Counted from the stretch's first letter, positions 1-8,960 are shown. The stretch: DNA of 22,500 nt from Leishmania infantum JPCM5 (GCF_000002875.2 NC_009401.2:1-22500), one strand, 5' to 3'. The notes: generated from the letters alone by a model not told the origin. Program-made: numbers and translations.

Positions 1-42
1 CCTAACCCTAACCCTAACCCTAACCCTAACCCTAACCCTAAC
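1..42. repeat. Telomeric CCCTAA tract 1 (outermost)
   Basis: Seven perfect hexamers of the C-rich telomeric strand. The G-rich strand therefore runs toward base 1, as at a left chromosome end. The window begins inside the repeat, so the true terminus may lie further left or the assembly may stop here. It joins the octamer array through the same junction seen at the three inner tracts. Confidence 0.97.
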
Positions 43-122
43 CAGTACACCAGTACACCAGTACACCAGTACACCAGTACACCAGTACACCAGTACACCA
101 GTACACCAGTACACCAGTACAC
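43..122. repeat. Octamer array 1, 10 x CAGTACAC
   Basis: Ten perfect tandem copies of CAGTACAC directly follow the telomeric tract. This resembles the octameric conserved element known in Leishmania telomere-associated sequence; I make that comparison from memory. It is one of four such arrays here, with 10, 31, 6 and 2 copies. Confidence 0.95.
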
Positions 123-183
123 CGTCACGCCCCCGTCCTGTTGGAGAGGGTGTCGCTGTGCAAGGAATCAGTGGAGAAAAAAA
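123..183. repeat. 61-bp conserved subtelomeric block, copy 1
   Basis: A non-repetitive 61-bp block beginning CGTCACGCCCCCGTCCTG and ending in GTGGAG plus seven A. It lies between an octamer array and the next CCCTAA tract. Copies 1-3 are identical by eye. It is probably the second conserved block of the Leishmania telomere-associated sequence. No coding function is suggested. Confidence 0.92.
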
Positions 184-244
184 CCCTAACCCTAACCCTA
201 ACCCTAACCCTAACCCTAACCCTAACCCTAACCCTAACCCTAAC
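184..244. repeat. Interstitial telomeric CCCTAA tract 2
   Basis: Ten perfect hexamers plus one C. It begins directly after the A-run of block copy 1 and ends at the first CAGTACAC of the next array. It is the only inner tract without a variant unit. Confidence 0.96.
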
Positions 245-492
245 CAGTACACCAGTACACCAGTACACCAGTACACCAGTACACCAGTACACCAGTACAC
301 CAGTACACCAGTACACCAGTACACCAGTACACCAGTACACCAGTACACCAGTACACCAGTACACCAGTACACCAGTACACCAGTACACCAGTACACCAGT
401 ACACCAGTACACCAGTACACCAGTACACCAGTACACCAGTACACCAGTACACCAGTACACCAGTACACCAGTACACCAGTACACCAGTACAC
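245..492. repeat. Octamer array 2, 31 x CAGTACAC
   Basis: Thirty-one perfect tandem copies of CAGTACAC (248 bp), the longest octamer array in the window. I see no internal variants, which suggests recent expansion or ongoing homogenisation. It gives spurious open frames on both strands. Confidence 0.96.
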
Positions 493-553
493 CGTCACGC
501 CCCCGTCCTGTTGGAGAGGGTGTCGCTGTGCAAGGAATCAGTGGAGAAAAAAA
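493..553. repeat. 61-bp conserved subtelomeric block, copy 2
   Basis: Identical by eye to copy 1 over all 61 bases, with the same junctions on both sides: octamer on the left, CCCTAA on the right after a run of seven A. Confidence 0.93.
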
Positions 554-733
554 CCCTAACCCTAACCCTAACCCTAACCCTAACCCTACCCTAACCCTAA
601 CCCTAACCCTAACCCTAACCCTAACCCTAACCCTAACCCTAACCCTAACCCTAACCCTAACCCTAACCCTAACCCTAACCCTAACCCTAACCCTAACCCT
701 AACCCTAACCCTAACCCTAACCCTAACCCTAAC
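554..733. repeat. Interstitial telomeric tract 3 with one CCCTA variant
   Basis: 180 bp made of 29 hexamers, one shortened CCCTA unit at 584-588, and a final C. It is the longest telomeric tract in the window. The five-base unit shifts the phase of the repeat. Confidence 0.95.
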
Positions 734-781
734 CAGTACACCAGTACACCAGTACACCAGTACACCAGTACACCAGTACAC
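734..781. repeat. Octamer array 3, 6 x CAGTACAC
   Basis: Six perfect tandem octamers in the same orientation and with the same flanking junctions as the other arrays. Confidence 0.95.
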
Positions 782-842
782 CGTCACGCCCCCGTCCTGT
801 TGGAGAGGGTGTCGCTGTGCAAGGAATCAGTGGAGAAAAAAA
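782..842. repeat. 61-bp conserved subtelomeric block, copy 3
   Basis: Identical by eye to copies 1 and 2, followed directly by a CCCTAA tract. Confidence 0.93.
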
Positions 843-956
843 CCCTAACCCTAACCCTAACCCTAACCCTAACCCTAACCCTAACCCTAACCCTAACCCT
901 AACCCTAACCCTAACCCTAACCCTAACCCTACCCTAACCCTAACCCTAACCCTAAC
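843..956. repeat. Interstitial telomeric tract 4 with one CCCTA variant
   Basis: 114 bp made of 18 hexamers, one CCCTA unit at 927-931, and a final C. Here the short unit lies near the inner end of the tract. In tract 3 it lies near the outer end. Confidence 0.95.
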
Positions 957-972
957 CAGTACACCAGTACAC
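957..972. repeat. Octamer array 4, 2 x CAGTACAC (innermost)
   Basis: Only two octamers remain in the module farthest from the chromosome end. They are perfect and have the same junctions as the longer arrays. Confidence 0.93.
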
Positions 973-1033
973 CGTCACGCCCCCGTCCTGTTGGAGAGGG
1001 TGTCGCTGTGCAAGGAATCAGTGGAGAGAAAAA
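973..1033. repeat. 61-bp conserved subtelomeric block, copy 4 (diverged)
   Basis: Same length as the other copies. The only difference I see is an A-to-G change in the terminal A-run, which reads GTGGAGAGAAAAA. It is followed by degenerate repeats and not by a perfect telomeric tract, marking the inner edge of the array. Confidence 0.92.
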
Positions 1034-1057
1034 CCCTCACCCTCACCCTCACCCTCC
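1034..1057. repeat. Degenerate telomere-like repeat (CCCTCA x3, CCCTCC)
   Basis: Four hexamers keep the telomeric period but read CCCTCA three times and then CCCTCC, directly after block copy 4. They occupy the place of a telomeric tract in the modular pattern. They look like a decayed tract at the boundary with unique subtelomeric DNA. Confidence 0.8.
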
Positions 1058-4000
1058 CCGCCCCGCACGCCGGGTAGAGAACAGCATCCCAGTGAATCTC
1101 TGTTTCCTCAACTGTGTCTTTACATCTAGGAGTCTTCACGACAGCAACGCTACACACCACGCGTACAACTTTCCAATCGCCGGCCCGAGCCCAGCGGCAC
1201 CCAAACTCTACACTCTCTGCTTCGCAGCCGCGGCGCACACACGCAACGCCCGTCGCTGTTCAGCGTCGGCCGAGGTCAGCGTGCCTCCAAAGAGGATTCT
1301 GAGCTGTGCAACACAAGTGCAGCCTTGTGTGCTCAAAGTAGCGGTCGGGGCAATTCATCGCAGTCTGGTGTGCACAGAGGGCTCTTCTTCATGGAGCAGG
1401 CTACAGTTCAAAGAGTCGATGGTGACCTTAGGAGTGAAAGAGAGGTGCAGCTGGTGCTTGCAACTCCCTAGTCACGCCACCCCTTCAAGCCAAGACGGAG
1501 GCAGGCCTCCGCTGGCATCATTCAACTCTCACCGAGTATGCGGGAAGGGCAAGGCCACTGCAGCGCTGCTGGTAAGGCCACGATGTGGCGAGCAGCACAG
1601 GCGTCTCCTTGCAACCTGCTCTGCGGTGGCCGTGGGTAATCGCCCGGTGGACTACAGGCAGCCAGAAAGACAGATCACGAGCGGCACGTGAAGCGCAGCG
1701 TGTGCGTCTACTTTTGCTGCGATGGAGTCCATAATTGGCTTGTGGTGCACCTGAAATGGAAACGGCTTCTGCGGTGGCGCCACTCGCTTCTGAAGCACAC
1801 GAACTGCAGTGGCGGCATGGCCGGTCGATGCTTGCATGAGAATACGCAACACCCCACTGAGGCGCTCCCCAGTTGCGGCAGTTGCGGCTGTTGTGTAGAC
1901 GGTGACAGCCCACGTGCCACTCGCCAAAGTCAAAGGAGCAAAAGGCGTGCGAGGGAACAAAGGGAAAGCTGCAAAGGGCGAGCAGAGCAGAGGGGAAGTT
2001 GCAGGGCTGCGATAGGCGTTGAAGAGATGCGGTCAAGCAGCCTTATGGCACGTGAATGCGCATTCCCCTCAGCCGTTGTCTGGCGTTTGTTCGCAAGACA
2101 AAAATAAAATGCATCAGAACACGGTCACGTGCGCCTGTGTGCGCGCGCTCATAGAAGGCCAAGCTCGGGCAGCACGCATGCGATGTAAAGAAAGAGAAGC
2201 GGAAGCAACAGAAAGAATAAATGCAAGCCAGAGGGCAAGAAATGAGGATACATGCCGGAGGGCGAAAAAGACAAGAGGAGGCGGTCCACGTGCGCGGATG
2301 TCTCTGTGGGCAATCCAAACGGACTCCCTGCCAAGCAAACCATAGCGCGGTGAGTCGAGTAAGTCTAGGCAAAGCGGAAGGCAAACAGTGAAAACGATAC
2401 GTCTGCAGCAAAAAGAGGAAAAGAAGTGAGGATGCACATCTTCTCGGCGGCTTTATGGTAAGCACAAGCGGGCAGCCCAGCTCGCAGGAGTGGGGCAGAT
2501 GAGACTCAAGCCCAAATCCTTCACGGGATTGTAGCGCGGGACACAGAGCAGGTGGAGCGCAGATCGTGGGAGAGAAGAGCGCCGTCAAGCTTTCGAAAGA
2601 CGAGCAAGGATATAAGTGGCCGGCTCCTCTGTTCCTTGTGGACAATGGATCTTTCCAGTCATACCACATTCGGATAGCTTGGGTGAGACGTTCGGTGTGT
2701 GAGCAGGCGGAACAGCTTTCCCCGATTAAGTGGCCACGTGAGTGGAGGCGCGGAGGAAAGTAGCGAAGGGTCCCGTTGAGAGCGCCATGTTAACGGACCT
2801 CTCTGCTACTTCTTGCCGGCACTACACACGCACCGACGTCACGTCCTTCGAAGCGGCGTCGCAGGACGAGACTGCAGTAGATGCAGCGCAGATCTCTGAG
2901 CGTTGTGGCGCGTCTAAACGCGGTGCAAATGCCCTTCAGCTGTCAGCAGTTTGTCGACGCGAGGGAGTCGAGTGCACGACGCTTCTTGAGGCCATCCATG
3001 TTGTGAGCATCACTCTGTCGCGATTCGATCTCTTGCAGTATAGGCGTCTCCCGAGAGTGGGGAAAGACCCCGAAGCTGCGAGCACGCACATCACGCTAGG
3101 TGAGTGAGGTGCTTGCGGAGATTGAATCGAGAGAGCGCCTCTGTTGCAGATGTGCCAAAAGAGAGTGGCCTAGGATGTGATCGACTCTCGCGAGCTCTTC
3201 CATGTTAATGGACCCCCTTTGCAAGTCTCATATTATCAGCTTGTTCAATCCTGTAGGCTGACAGAGGAGCTGGTGTGTGGCCTTTCTGGAGCGATCGGTG
3301 TGAATAGGTGCTTATCGTCGGCATGTGAGTTAGCGTTTCGTAGCGACAAGCACCGTGTGCCTTGCAGTTAGTCGGTTCCTCCAGCTGCATGAGCACACGC
3401 GGATCAGCGCGTACATGCGTAGTGATGCCTGCGTCGAAGTGCAGCGCCTTGGCATCTGTTAGGGCGTCAGTGATGCCGTGACAGCAGGGCTCGCGGTAGC
3501 AGGACCGTTTTGCTTGGAGCGGCGGAGCTGAGTCTCTGAGTCAGCACGTTGTCGACTCCATGGTTTTTGCTTTGTCATTGTAGCAGGGAAGGGAAGGCCT
3601 AACTGGGTGCATCACATGTTCACCTCCTAAATTTCTCAGAAGGGTTTTTGCCGTGGTTTCACCTATGATCTGTTTTTTGTATACACCCTTGCTCTGGGCG
3701 GAACTGCGGCCACCGGCAGGTTCAGCTTCGCAGTGGCAGGCATGGCGACGTGGGGCAGTGAATTACTCCGACGCATGGGGGCGAGTTGCTTTGCGGATCT
3801 GTTTCAGCTGCTTTGCCGGTCTTCCTCAGCAAGTCAAAGTCTGTAAGATGGCGTTAGTCTTGAGGTGAGTCAGCCCACCTGGATCGGTTCAAGTGTGTGT
3901 AGATGCACTCTGTAAAGAAAATGGAGAGTGAGGGAGGACGAAAGCTAGTGAAACTAGAAAGAAAAAAAAACGGTTTTTTGTTCTTGTTTTTCCCGGTAGC

Positions 4001-5072
4001 TGCACAGCCAATGACTCTTTTCAATGTCAGGGAGAAGCTAATGGGCGCACAGCAGCGTGGGTCCTGTGGCCGTTGTAGCGCCCCTCCAAGGTGCTGAGAG
4101 AGAGTGGTCTTAAAGCGGTGCTGTGCCTGATAGAGTAGATCGCTCCAGCATCGACACGTTTCGGCGTGTGCTATGTGGCTACGCTCAGTGAACAGTGGTG
4201 TCAGCGTGGGGTGCCTACTCAGGCGATCGCTCGTCAGTAAAGAACGTCCCAGCGAATTCAATCAACTGCGTAGACTTCTACTATATCACGTGCCGCGGAT
4301 GAGTCTCGGGGGCCTGTCTCACTCCCTTCTCTCGCACTCTATGCGAGATCTTTAGCATTGTTTGCTTTTCATTAGGTTTCAGTCATCTTGTCAAGGTTAG
4401 GGGGTCAGTTAGTCCCTTATGTCTCCTAGGGCGGACTTCACCAGAGAGGAAAGAAAAAAACAGCGACAACCACAGGGACAACGGTAGTGTGAGTTGCGAA
4501 GGAGAGAGATAATTGATGGCTGCTCCACGCAGCCACACGGACGAAGGCAGCGATACACCGATGCACATAGAACAAGGAAAACAATGGATCAGCCGTGGCA
4601 TCACCAAACGTCGGAGAAAGGCTTACTTACAAAAAAAGAGAGCATCAGACACGTATTCAGAGCCATGCATTCGCGACCAGCAGCATGCCAGCTTGAATAA
4701 CAGAGAGCGACCTTGAGGCATACAAGCATTCAACACCGCCAAACAACTAACGCCTTCACGAACAGACGACCAATCTGTGCCAGCTACGCCCGGCTACCAC
4801 CCGTATCCGCAGCAGGGAGAGTGCGCACGCGGGCGCCAAACAGGCAAGATCGATCCGGATCCGAAAGGATTCGAAAGAATGTGAGTAGCCAGCACTACCC
4901 TGAGAAGTGGTCGAAGGAAAAAAAAGAAGCGGCACGACGGTGGTGAGAAGTGTGTGAGAACGGAGATCGGTAGTCCTTTGCCGTAGTCGCTGCAAGACCG
5001 ACTCTGTCACACAATCTAACGACGGCCCGCTCTTTTTCCTCCTTTTGGCCTTCCTGCTGCCCAGCGTGTGCT
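1058..5072. other. Gene-free subtelomeric region
   Basis: About 4 kb between the repeat array and the eIF3a stop codon, in which I find no convincing gene. The longest open frames (about 200 residues, both strands) have no recognisable motif and low-complexity or Cys/Ser/Arg-rich composition. Parts around 1900-2450 and 3900-3970 are purine-rich on plus, hence pyrimidine-rich on the presumed transcript. The region should contain the eIF3a 3' UTR and the end of the polycistronic unit. The part from about 2600 to 4400 looks less skewed than the intergenic spacers further right. Confidence 0.7.
3400..3972 (+). mobile_element. Possible degenerate SIDER-like retroposon remnant
   Basis: A GC-rich, non-coding stretch without the strong strand skew of its surroundings ends in an A-rich run (GAAAGAAAAAAAAAC, near 3958-3971). 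That arrangement is expected for a short truncated retroposon on the plus strand. The segment near 3690-3800 gives me a weak impression of Leishmania SIDER sequence, but I cannot align it. Both borders are guesses. It could equally be ordinary subtelomeric DNA with a chance A-run. Confidence 0.22.
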
Positions 5073-7397
5073 TCATTCGCCCCCGAGACGGCGCATTTCC
5101 TCCTCGAGGAGACGCTGCTGCTCGTCGCGCTTCGAGGGTTTATCGATGTTGGCACGCTTGCGCCACGTTCGCTCAAACTCGTCGGCATCGTGAAGGAACT
5201 TGGAAAGGACCGCCTTCTCGTTCTGACGGCGGTCGTACTCGCGGCGGTGCTCAGCAAGGTAGTTCTCACGGGCGGCGGCACGCTCGGCGCGGGTTCGCTC
5301 TGCGTTCTGCGCCTCGTACTCCTTGCGCTTCGGAATCTCCAGCGCGCGGAGAGCACGCTCGTACAGGTTTGCCTGGAGGATCTCCTTGCGGTCGTTGTCG
5401 ACGCCGCGGCGCTTGAAGGCCGCGAGCAGGCGGGTGAGCTCATCCTCGAACCCTGCGGCGCTGCGGTAAACAATAGACTCGTCGACCTTGAAGCCGGGGT
5501 ACTTGATGCGCAGCTTGCGGAGCACCTCCTTTCCCCGCTCCTGCCGCTGGCGTTCGTTATACTCGGCGTACAGCTTGCGGATGTAAGCCTTTTGCGTCTC
5601 CTCCTTCTTTGCCTCCTCTTGCTCGCGGCGCTCCGCCACGGCCCGCTCCCGCTTCTTATCCTCGCTTTTCTTTGCCTCCTCGATGCGCTCCGCCTTGGAG
5701 TTCATGCAGGCCTTTTGCAGCGCGTAGATGCTGGTGCTACGCGCACGTGCCGCGTCGAGATCCGCTGCCGACGGCATCACCTGCCTCTTCGACGAGGACG
5801 CGGCAACGTGGGTGAAGTCCGAGTAGCGGCCAGATGTCGTCGCTAGCGAGGACGCGGGGACAGTGTCCACGTTTGCAACGATCTTGTTAAAGTAGCTCAA
5901 CATCTTGGCCTTCGACGAGTCGCGAAACGACAGTGTGTTTGTGCGCGTGTCAATGTCGACAGAGACGGACTCATCGCCGAGGATGACGGGCTCAATGTTG
6001 TTAACGTACTCCGCTGCCGTCAGGTTGCCGTTGTACGCCGCGAGAGAGAGCACCTCGACGTAGTTGCAGGTACCGGAGAGAACCTCCAGCTGGTAGCGCA
6101 GGATCATCTTGTGGAGCTCGTTCCCGTAGCGGGCGAGGTCGCTGTTGGCTGCCGTCAGCGCCGTCACGCTCTTGTGTAGTCCCGTGAAGTCGGAGAAGTC
6201 GGGGTCTTCGAGGTTGGCCGCGATCTTTACGATTTCCGGGGAGGCCAGCGTGTACACACCCTTGGTCTTGAGGTTGGCGATGAGGCTCGTTTTGGTCGTG
6301 ATCGGCGACTCAAACAGCTCGTCGATGCGGGCATTCTTCTCACGGTAGCGGCCAAACGGGTCCAGTTCCATGTCGCCATCGGCTACACACAGTGAAGCAA
6401 GGACGGCGCGAGCGGCGAGTGGGCCGCGCTTCTCTTGTCGCTTCATCGACGCGGCAACTGAAAGGCAGTAGGCATGGTAGTTGTACACGGAGCACGTCCA
6501 GAAGATATCGCTCATTGTTTCGTAGGCCCCCGACACCACATCGACAAACTCCTCGTTGCGCTGCACCTTGTCGCACACGCGCTTCAAGCACGACAGAACG
6601 TCGAAGGCGCCACCGTATTGGCGCAGGCTGCAGATGTCATTGAGCAGGCAGCACAGCGTCTCCACTGTCTCGGTAACCGCCGACGTGGACGCCAAGAAGG
6701 CAGCACGCTCCTTCAGCAACTCCTGTACAGCGTTTCGCGACGCTGCATCGTCGTGGTCGTGCAGGTGGTCCAGCGCCATGTGCGACACAGCGCGTGACAC
6801 AGCACTGGAGATGTCCAGCACACACGCAGGCGCGTTGAACTCCTTGCACATGGATAGGAACTGGCGGACTGTCTTGTTGTAAATAAACGTCAGTTTTTTG
6901 GCAAAACCGATAGTGTTGTTGCCACAGAAGTGGCGAATGAGGCGGCGCAGGGCGGCGTGGCAGGGGATGATGTGGCGCTTCTCGGCGAGCGCGGCGAGAG
7001 AGATGCCGTTCAAGGCAGCGAGCATCCGGTCGCCTTCCGTGGCATTGATCTGCATCGCCTCTGTGCGCTCCTTTGCTTTTGCGCACATCTGTCGGATGCG
7101 GATCATGACGGAGTCAACGATGCGCTGCACGCTCTCCTCCACGTGCTGCGAACCGCGGAGACCGCTGCGGCAGCGGCGGAGCACCTCGATCAGTTTAACC
7201 GGTTCCAGCTTCTCCTGGGTAAGGCAGAGGTCGGCCAGCAGCTCGAGACACTCAAACCCGATAGGAGTAACTTGGTTAAAGCGCAAATGCGACGAGAGGG
7301 CGTCGATAGCTTCCTTTACGTCATTGTTCTTCAAGTGCTCCTGCGCCTTGGAGAGGCTGCTGCGCGCACGCGCGTCGGAGGTTGCTGCACGATCCAT
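5073..7397 (-). CDS. EIF3A: Eukaryotic translation initiation factor 3 subunit a (eIF3a)
   Basis: Scaffold subunit of the eIF3 complex, which acts in the cytosol on the 40S ribosomal subunit during translation initiation. The 774-residue product begins MDRAATSDARARSSL. Its N-terminal part is a helical repeat (KAQEHLKNNDVKEAIDAL), as in other eIF3a proteins. A PCI-type region follows at about residues 310-490. From about 565 to the end it is very rich in Arg, Glu and Lys, with a long predicted helix (KKRERAVAERREQEEAKKEE). It is much shorter than the human protein because the long C-terminal repeat region is absent. The frame is open 31 codons upstream, but a pyrimidine tract ending in CTGCAG lies between that earlier ATG and this one. 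I therefore take this ATG as the first in the mature mRNA. From memory, eIF3a is the first gene of Leishmania chromosome 17. Confidence 0.9.
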   Translation of the reverse strand: MDRAATSDARARSSLSKAQEHLKNNDVKEAIDALSSHLRFNQVTPIGFECLELLADLCLTQEKLEPVKLIEVLRRCRSGLRGSQHVEESVQRIVDSVMIRIRQMCAKAKERTEAMQINATEGDRMLAALNGISLAALAEKRHIIPCHAALRRLIRHFCGNNTIGFAKKLTFIYNKTVRQFLSMCKEFNAPACVLDISSAVSRAVSHMALDHLHDHDDAASRNAVQELLKERAAFLASTSAVTETVETLCCLLNDICSLRQYGGAFDVLSCLKRVCDKVQRNEEFVDVVSGAYETMSDIFWTCSVYNYHAYCLSVAASMKRQEKRGPLAARAVLASLCVADGDMELDPFGRYREKNARIDELFESPITTKTSLIANLKTKGVYTLASPEIVKIAANLEDPDFSDFTGLHKSVTALTAANSDLARYGNELHKMILRYQLEVLSGTCNYVEVLSLAAYNGNLTAAEYVNNIEPVILGDESVSVDIDTRTNTLSFRDSSKAKMLSYFNKIVANVDTVPASSLATTSGRYSDFTHVAASSSKRQVMPSAADLDAARARSTSIYALQKACMNSKAERIEEAKKSEDKKRERAVAERREQEEAKKEETQKAYIRKLYAEYNERQRQERGKEVLRKLRIKYPGFKVDESIVYRSAAGFEDELTRLLAAFKRRGVDNDRKEILQANLYERALRALEIPKRKEYEAQNAERTRAERAAARENYLAEHRREYDRRQNEKAVLSKFLHDADEFERTWRKRANIDKPSKRDEQQRLLEEEMRRLGGE

Positions 7398-8465
7398 GGC
7401 TTCCGTGAACGCCGGAAAGAAGAAACGCACAAAGAGACGGGCGCGGTTGTGTACCGCAGATCCGCTGCAGAAGGGATGGCGGGAGCACAAAAGTGCGCGG
7501 GAGGCAAAGCGAGAAGGGAGGTGGGGCCCTTACGTGGTGTACAAGGGAACACAGGTGGGACGGGCACAGTAAAAGAAGGACGGATTGGTTATGAATTGCT
7601 GTACAGTGGGTGAAGTAGAGTGGTACGCCGAGGGCGATACGCGGAGCAACGGAGATAGACGAGTCAAGTCAGAGGGCAGTAAAAGAACAGGAAATGCTGA
7701 CGGTACCACTAAAGAGGGCGAGCCACCAGGAAAAGGAATGGTCGTCCTCGGCAAGCCCACTGGCGCTCGGTAGAGGTGACTATCACTTGACCTTCTGCTA
7801 TGAGAAGCTGCCGTTTGTGAATGGGCAATTGCGGAAAGAGCGGTTCGAAAGCAAGCAACGAGTAGCATGCGACCGGCCAGGTTCCTTCCTACTAGGACCA
7901 AAACCGATAGAGCACATCCATGATTCACCACGAGCTGGGCGAATTGCACAAAGAGGTAGTACTAGTGCTACTGAAGGCAGATCATCTTCGCGTTTCTTTT
8001 TGAGGTCATCCACCGTCTCTGCAGCAACGCTCACAGACCACAAGCACAGGTGGAACAGAGCCAACGATGAGGGGTAGAAATGAAAGCTCCAGCCCGGCTG
8101 CAGAGAGGCGGTGAGGGGCGGGGAATCGGGTAAAGAAAGAGCAAAGCCCAGGAAAAAAAAATGCTGCATAGCTCGGCAGCAGCATCCGACAAGTAGTACA
8201 GAAGAAACCAGCACGCACGCATGCTGACAAGAGAAACAAAAGACCAGGAAGCATGGCAGACGTAGAGCGACAAGTGATACGGGTGTCGAGGAAAAGTCGC
8301 GGAAACACAAGGCAGACATGAAGGGCCCGTAGACAGCAGAGGTTATGGACGGTGGACAAAGGCACAGTGTCGTGCACGAGTATGAATCGAATCTGTGTTG
8401 CAGGCCTCAGGGTAACCTCTGGTTTAGAGAAGGAAGATGAGAAATGGCTTCGTTCTGCTTCGGGA
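7398..8465. other. Intergenic spacer, eIF3a to MANF-like gene
   Basis: Just over 1 kb with no credible gene. The minus strand is pyrimidine-rich, including a T-run opposite the A-run at 8153-8161. It should contain the 3' UTR and polyadenylation site of the MANF-like gene and the 5' leader of eIF3a. Open frames here are Ser/Leu/Phe/Cys-rich products of the pyrimidine bias. Confidence 0.7.
7465..7490 (-). promoter_or_regulatory. Candidate spliced-leader acceptor for eIF3a
   Basis: On the minus strand a pyrimidine-rich stretch (CTCCCGCCATCCCTTCTGCAG) ends in AG about 68 nt before the chosen eIF3a start. No ATG occurs between this AG and that start. Use of this site would remove the upstream in-frame ATG at 7490. 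This is inferred from sequence pattern only. Confidence 0.4.
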
Positions 8466-8960
8466 TCATATTTCGCGTACGTTGCAATAGATGGTCTTGT
8501 TGAAGATGTTGCAGTTGGTGTTGGAGAGGGCGCCCGTGACAAATGCGAGATTTTCCAGACGTGTCGGCATTGTGATGAGCCTTCGGTCGGACACGGTTAG
8601 CTGCCATGCGACGCGCTCGTCCATGGTCGGAAGCTGTTGTACCTCATACGCACGCTGCACCAAATCACGGCGCTCGACGCAGCCGTGGCATTCACTGTCA
8701 CGATCTCTTATCATCTTGTTCAGCTCCTTGGACGAGAGTGACTTCAAGTGGTCGAGCGACGCATTTGGAGTCGAGGACGACGGCAGGCCGCGAGTAATAG
8801 CACGAAGTGCATCCTCGTCTCTCGACCCCATGTGACGGCGCTGCAGCAAAAACGTTTGCTCAGGAGGAACTTCGATGAGAAGCGAAGCCCTCACCGCCAG
8901 TGCCGAGGCGGCGATGGCGAACACGCAAAGCAGGAAACAGATATGACTTCGTGCCGGCAT
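8466..8960 (-). CDS. Secreted/ER protein with MANF (ARMET)-like C-terminal SAP domain
   Basis: A 164-residue protein with a clear signal peptide (hydrophobic about residues 7-23, likely cut near VRA-SLL). Residues 72-107 (LKSLSSKELNKMIRDRDSEC, then HGCVERRDLVQRAYEV) match the C-terminal SAP-like domain of MANF/CDNF. The match includes the CxxC pair (C91, C94: CHGC) and the following Glu-Arg/Lys-x-Asp. The N-terminal saposin-like half and its cysteines are missing, so this is not a full MANF orthologue. The remaining cysteines (C8, C12, C150, C159) could pair near the C-terminus. N66 and N154 are in N-glycosylation sequons. There is no KDEL-like tail: the protein ends NVREI. A role in ER folding or stress is inference from the family. 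The ATG is the first after a pyrimidine tract, although the nearest AG would leave an unusually short leader. Confidence 0.72.
   Translation of the reverse strand: MPARSHICFLLCVFAIAASALAVRASLLIEVPPEQTFLLQRRHMGSRDEDALRAITRGLPSSSTPNASLDHLKSLSSKELNKMIRDRDSECHGCVERRDLVQRAYEVQQLPTMDERVAWQLTVSDRRLITMPTRLENLAFVTGALSNTNCNIFNKTIYCNVREI

Noticed and set aside
125..848. Long open frames on both strands over the telomeric and octamer repeats
   Set aside because: They are translations of perfect tandem repeats (Asn-Pro, Thr-Leu, Arg-Val and octamer-derived units), not genes.
1008..1691. 227-codon plus-strand frame starting in the last 61-bp block
   Set aside because: It begins in repeat DNA, runs against the transcription unit, and shows no motif or domain; composition is random-like.
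2043..2669. 208-codon minus-strand frame in the subtelomere
   Set aside because: Cys/Phe/Leu/Ser-rich product of a pyrimidine-rich transcript strand, with no motif or normal codon bias.
2742..3107. 121-codon plus-strand frame in the gene-free region
   Set aside because: Not low-complexity, but it has no recognisable domain, is on the opposite strand from all genes, and lies in unskewed subtelomeric DNA.
2786..3214. Two similar CATGTTAAyGGACC segments about 415 bases apart, considered as a direct repeat
   Set aside because: Similarity stops after about 14 bases on either side, so it is probably chance.
7398..7490. 31-codon N-terminal extension of eIF3a
   Set aside because: The extra residues do not look like an eIF3a start, and a splice-acceptor-like AG lies downstream of that ATG.
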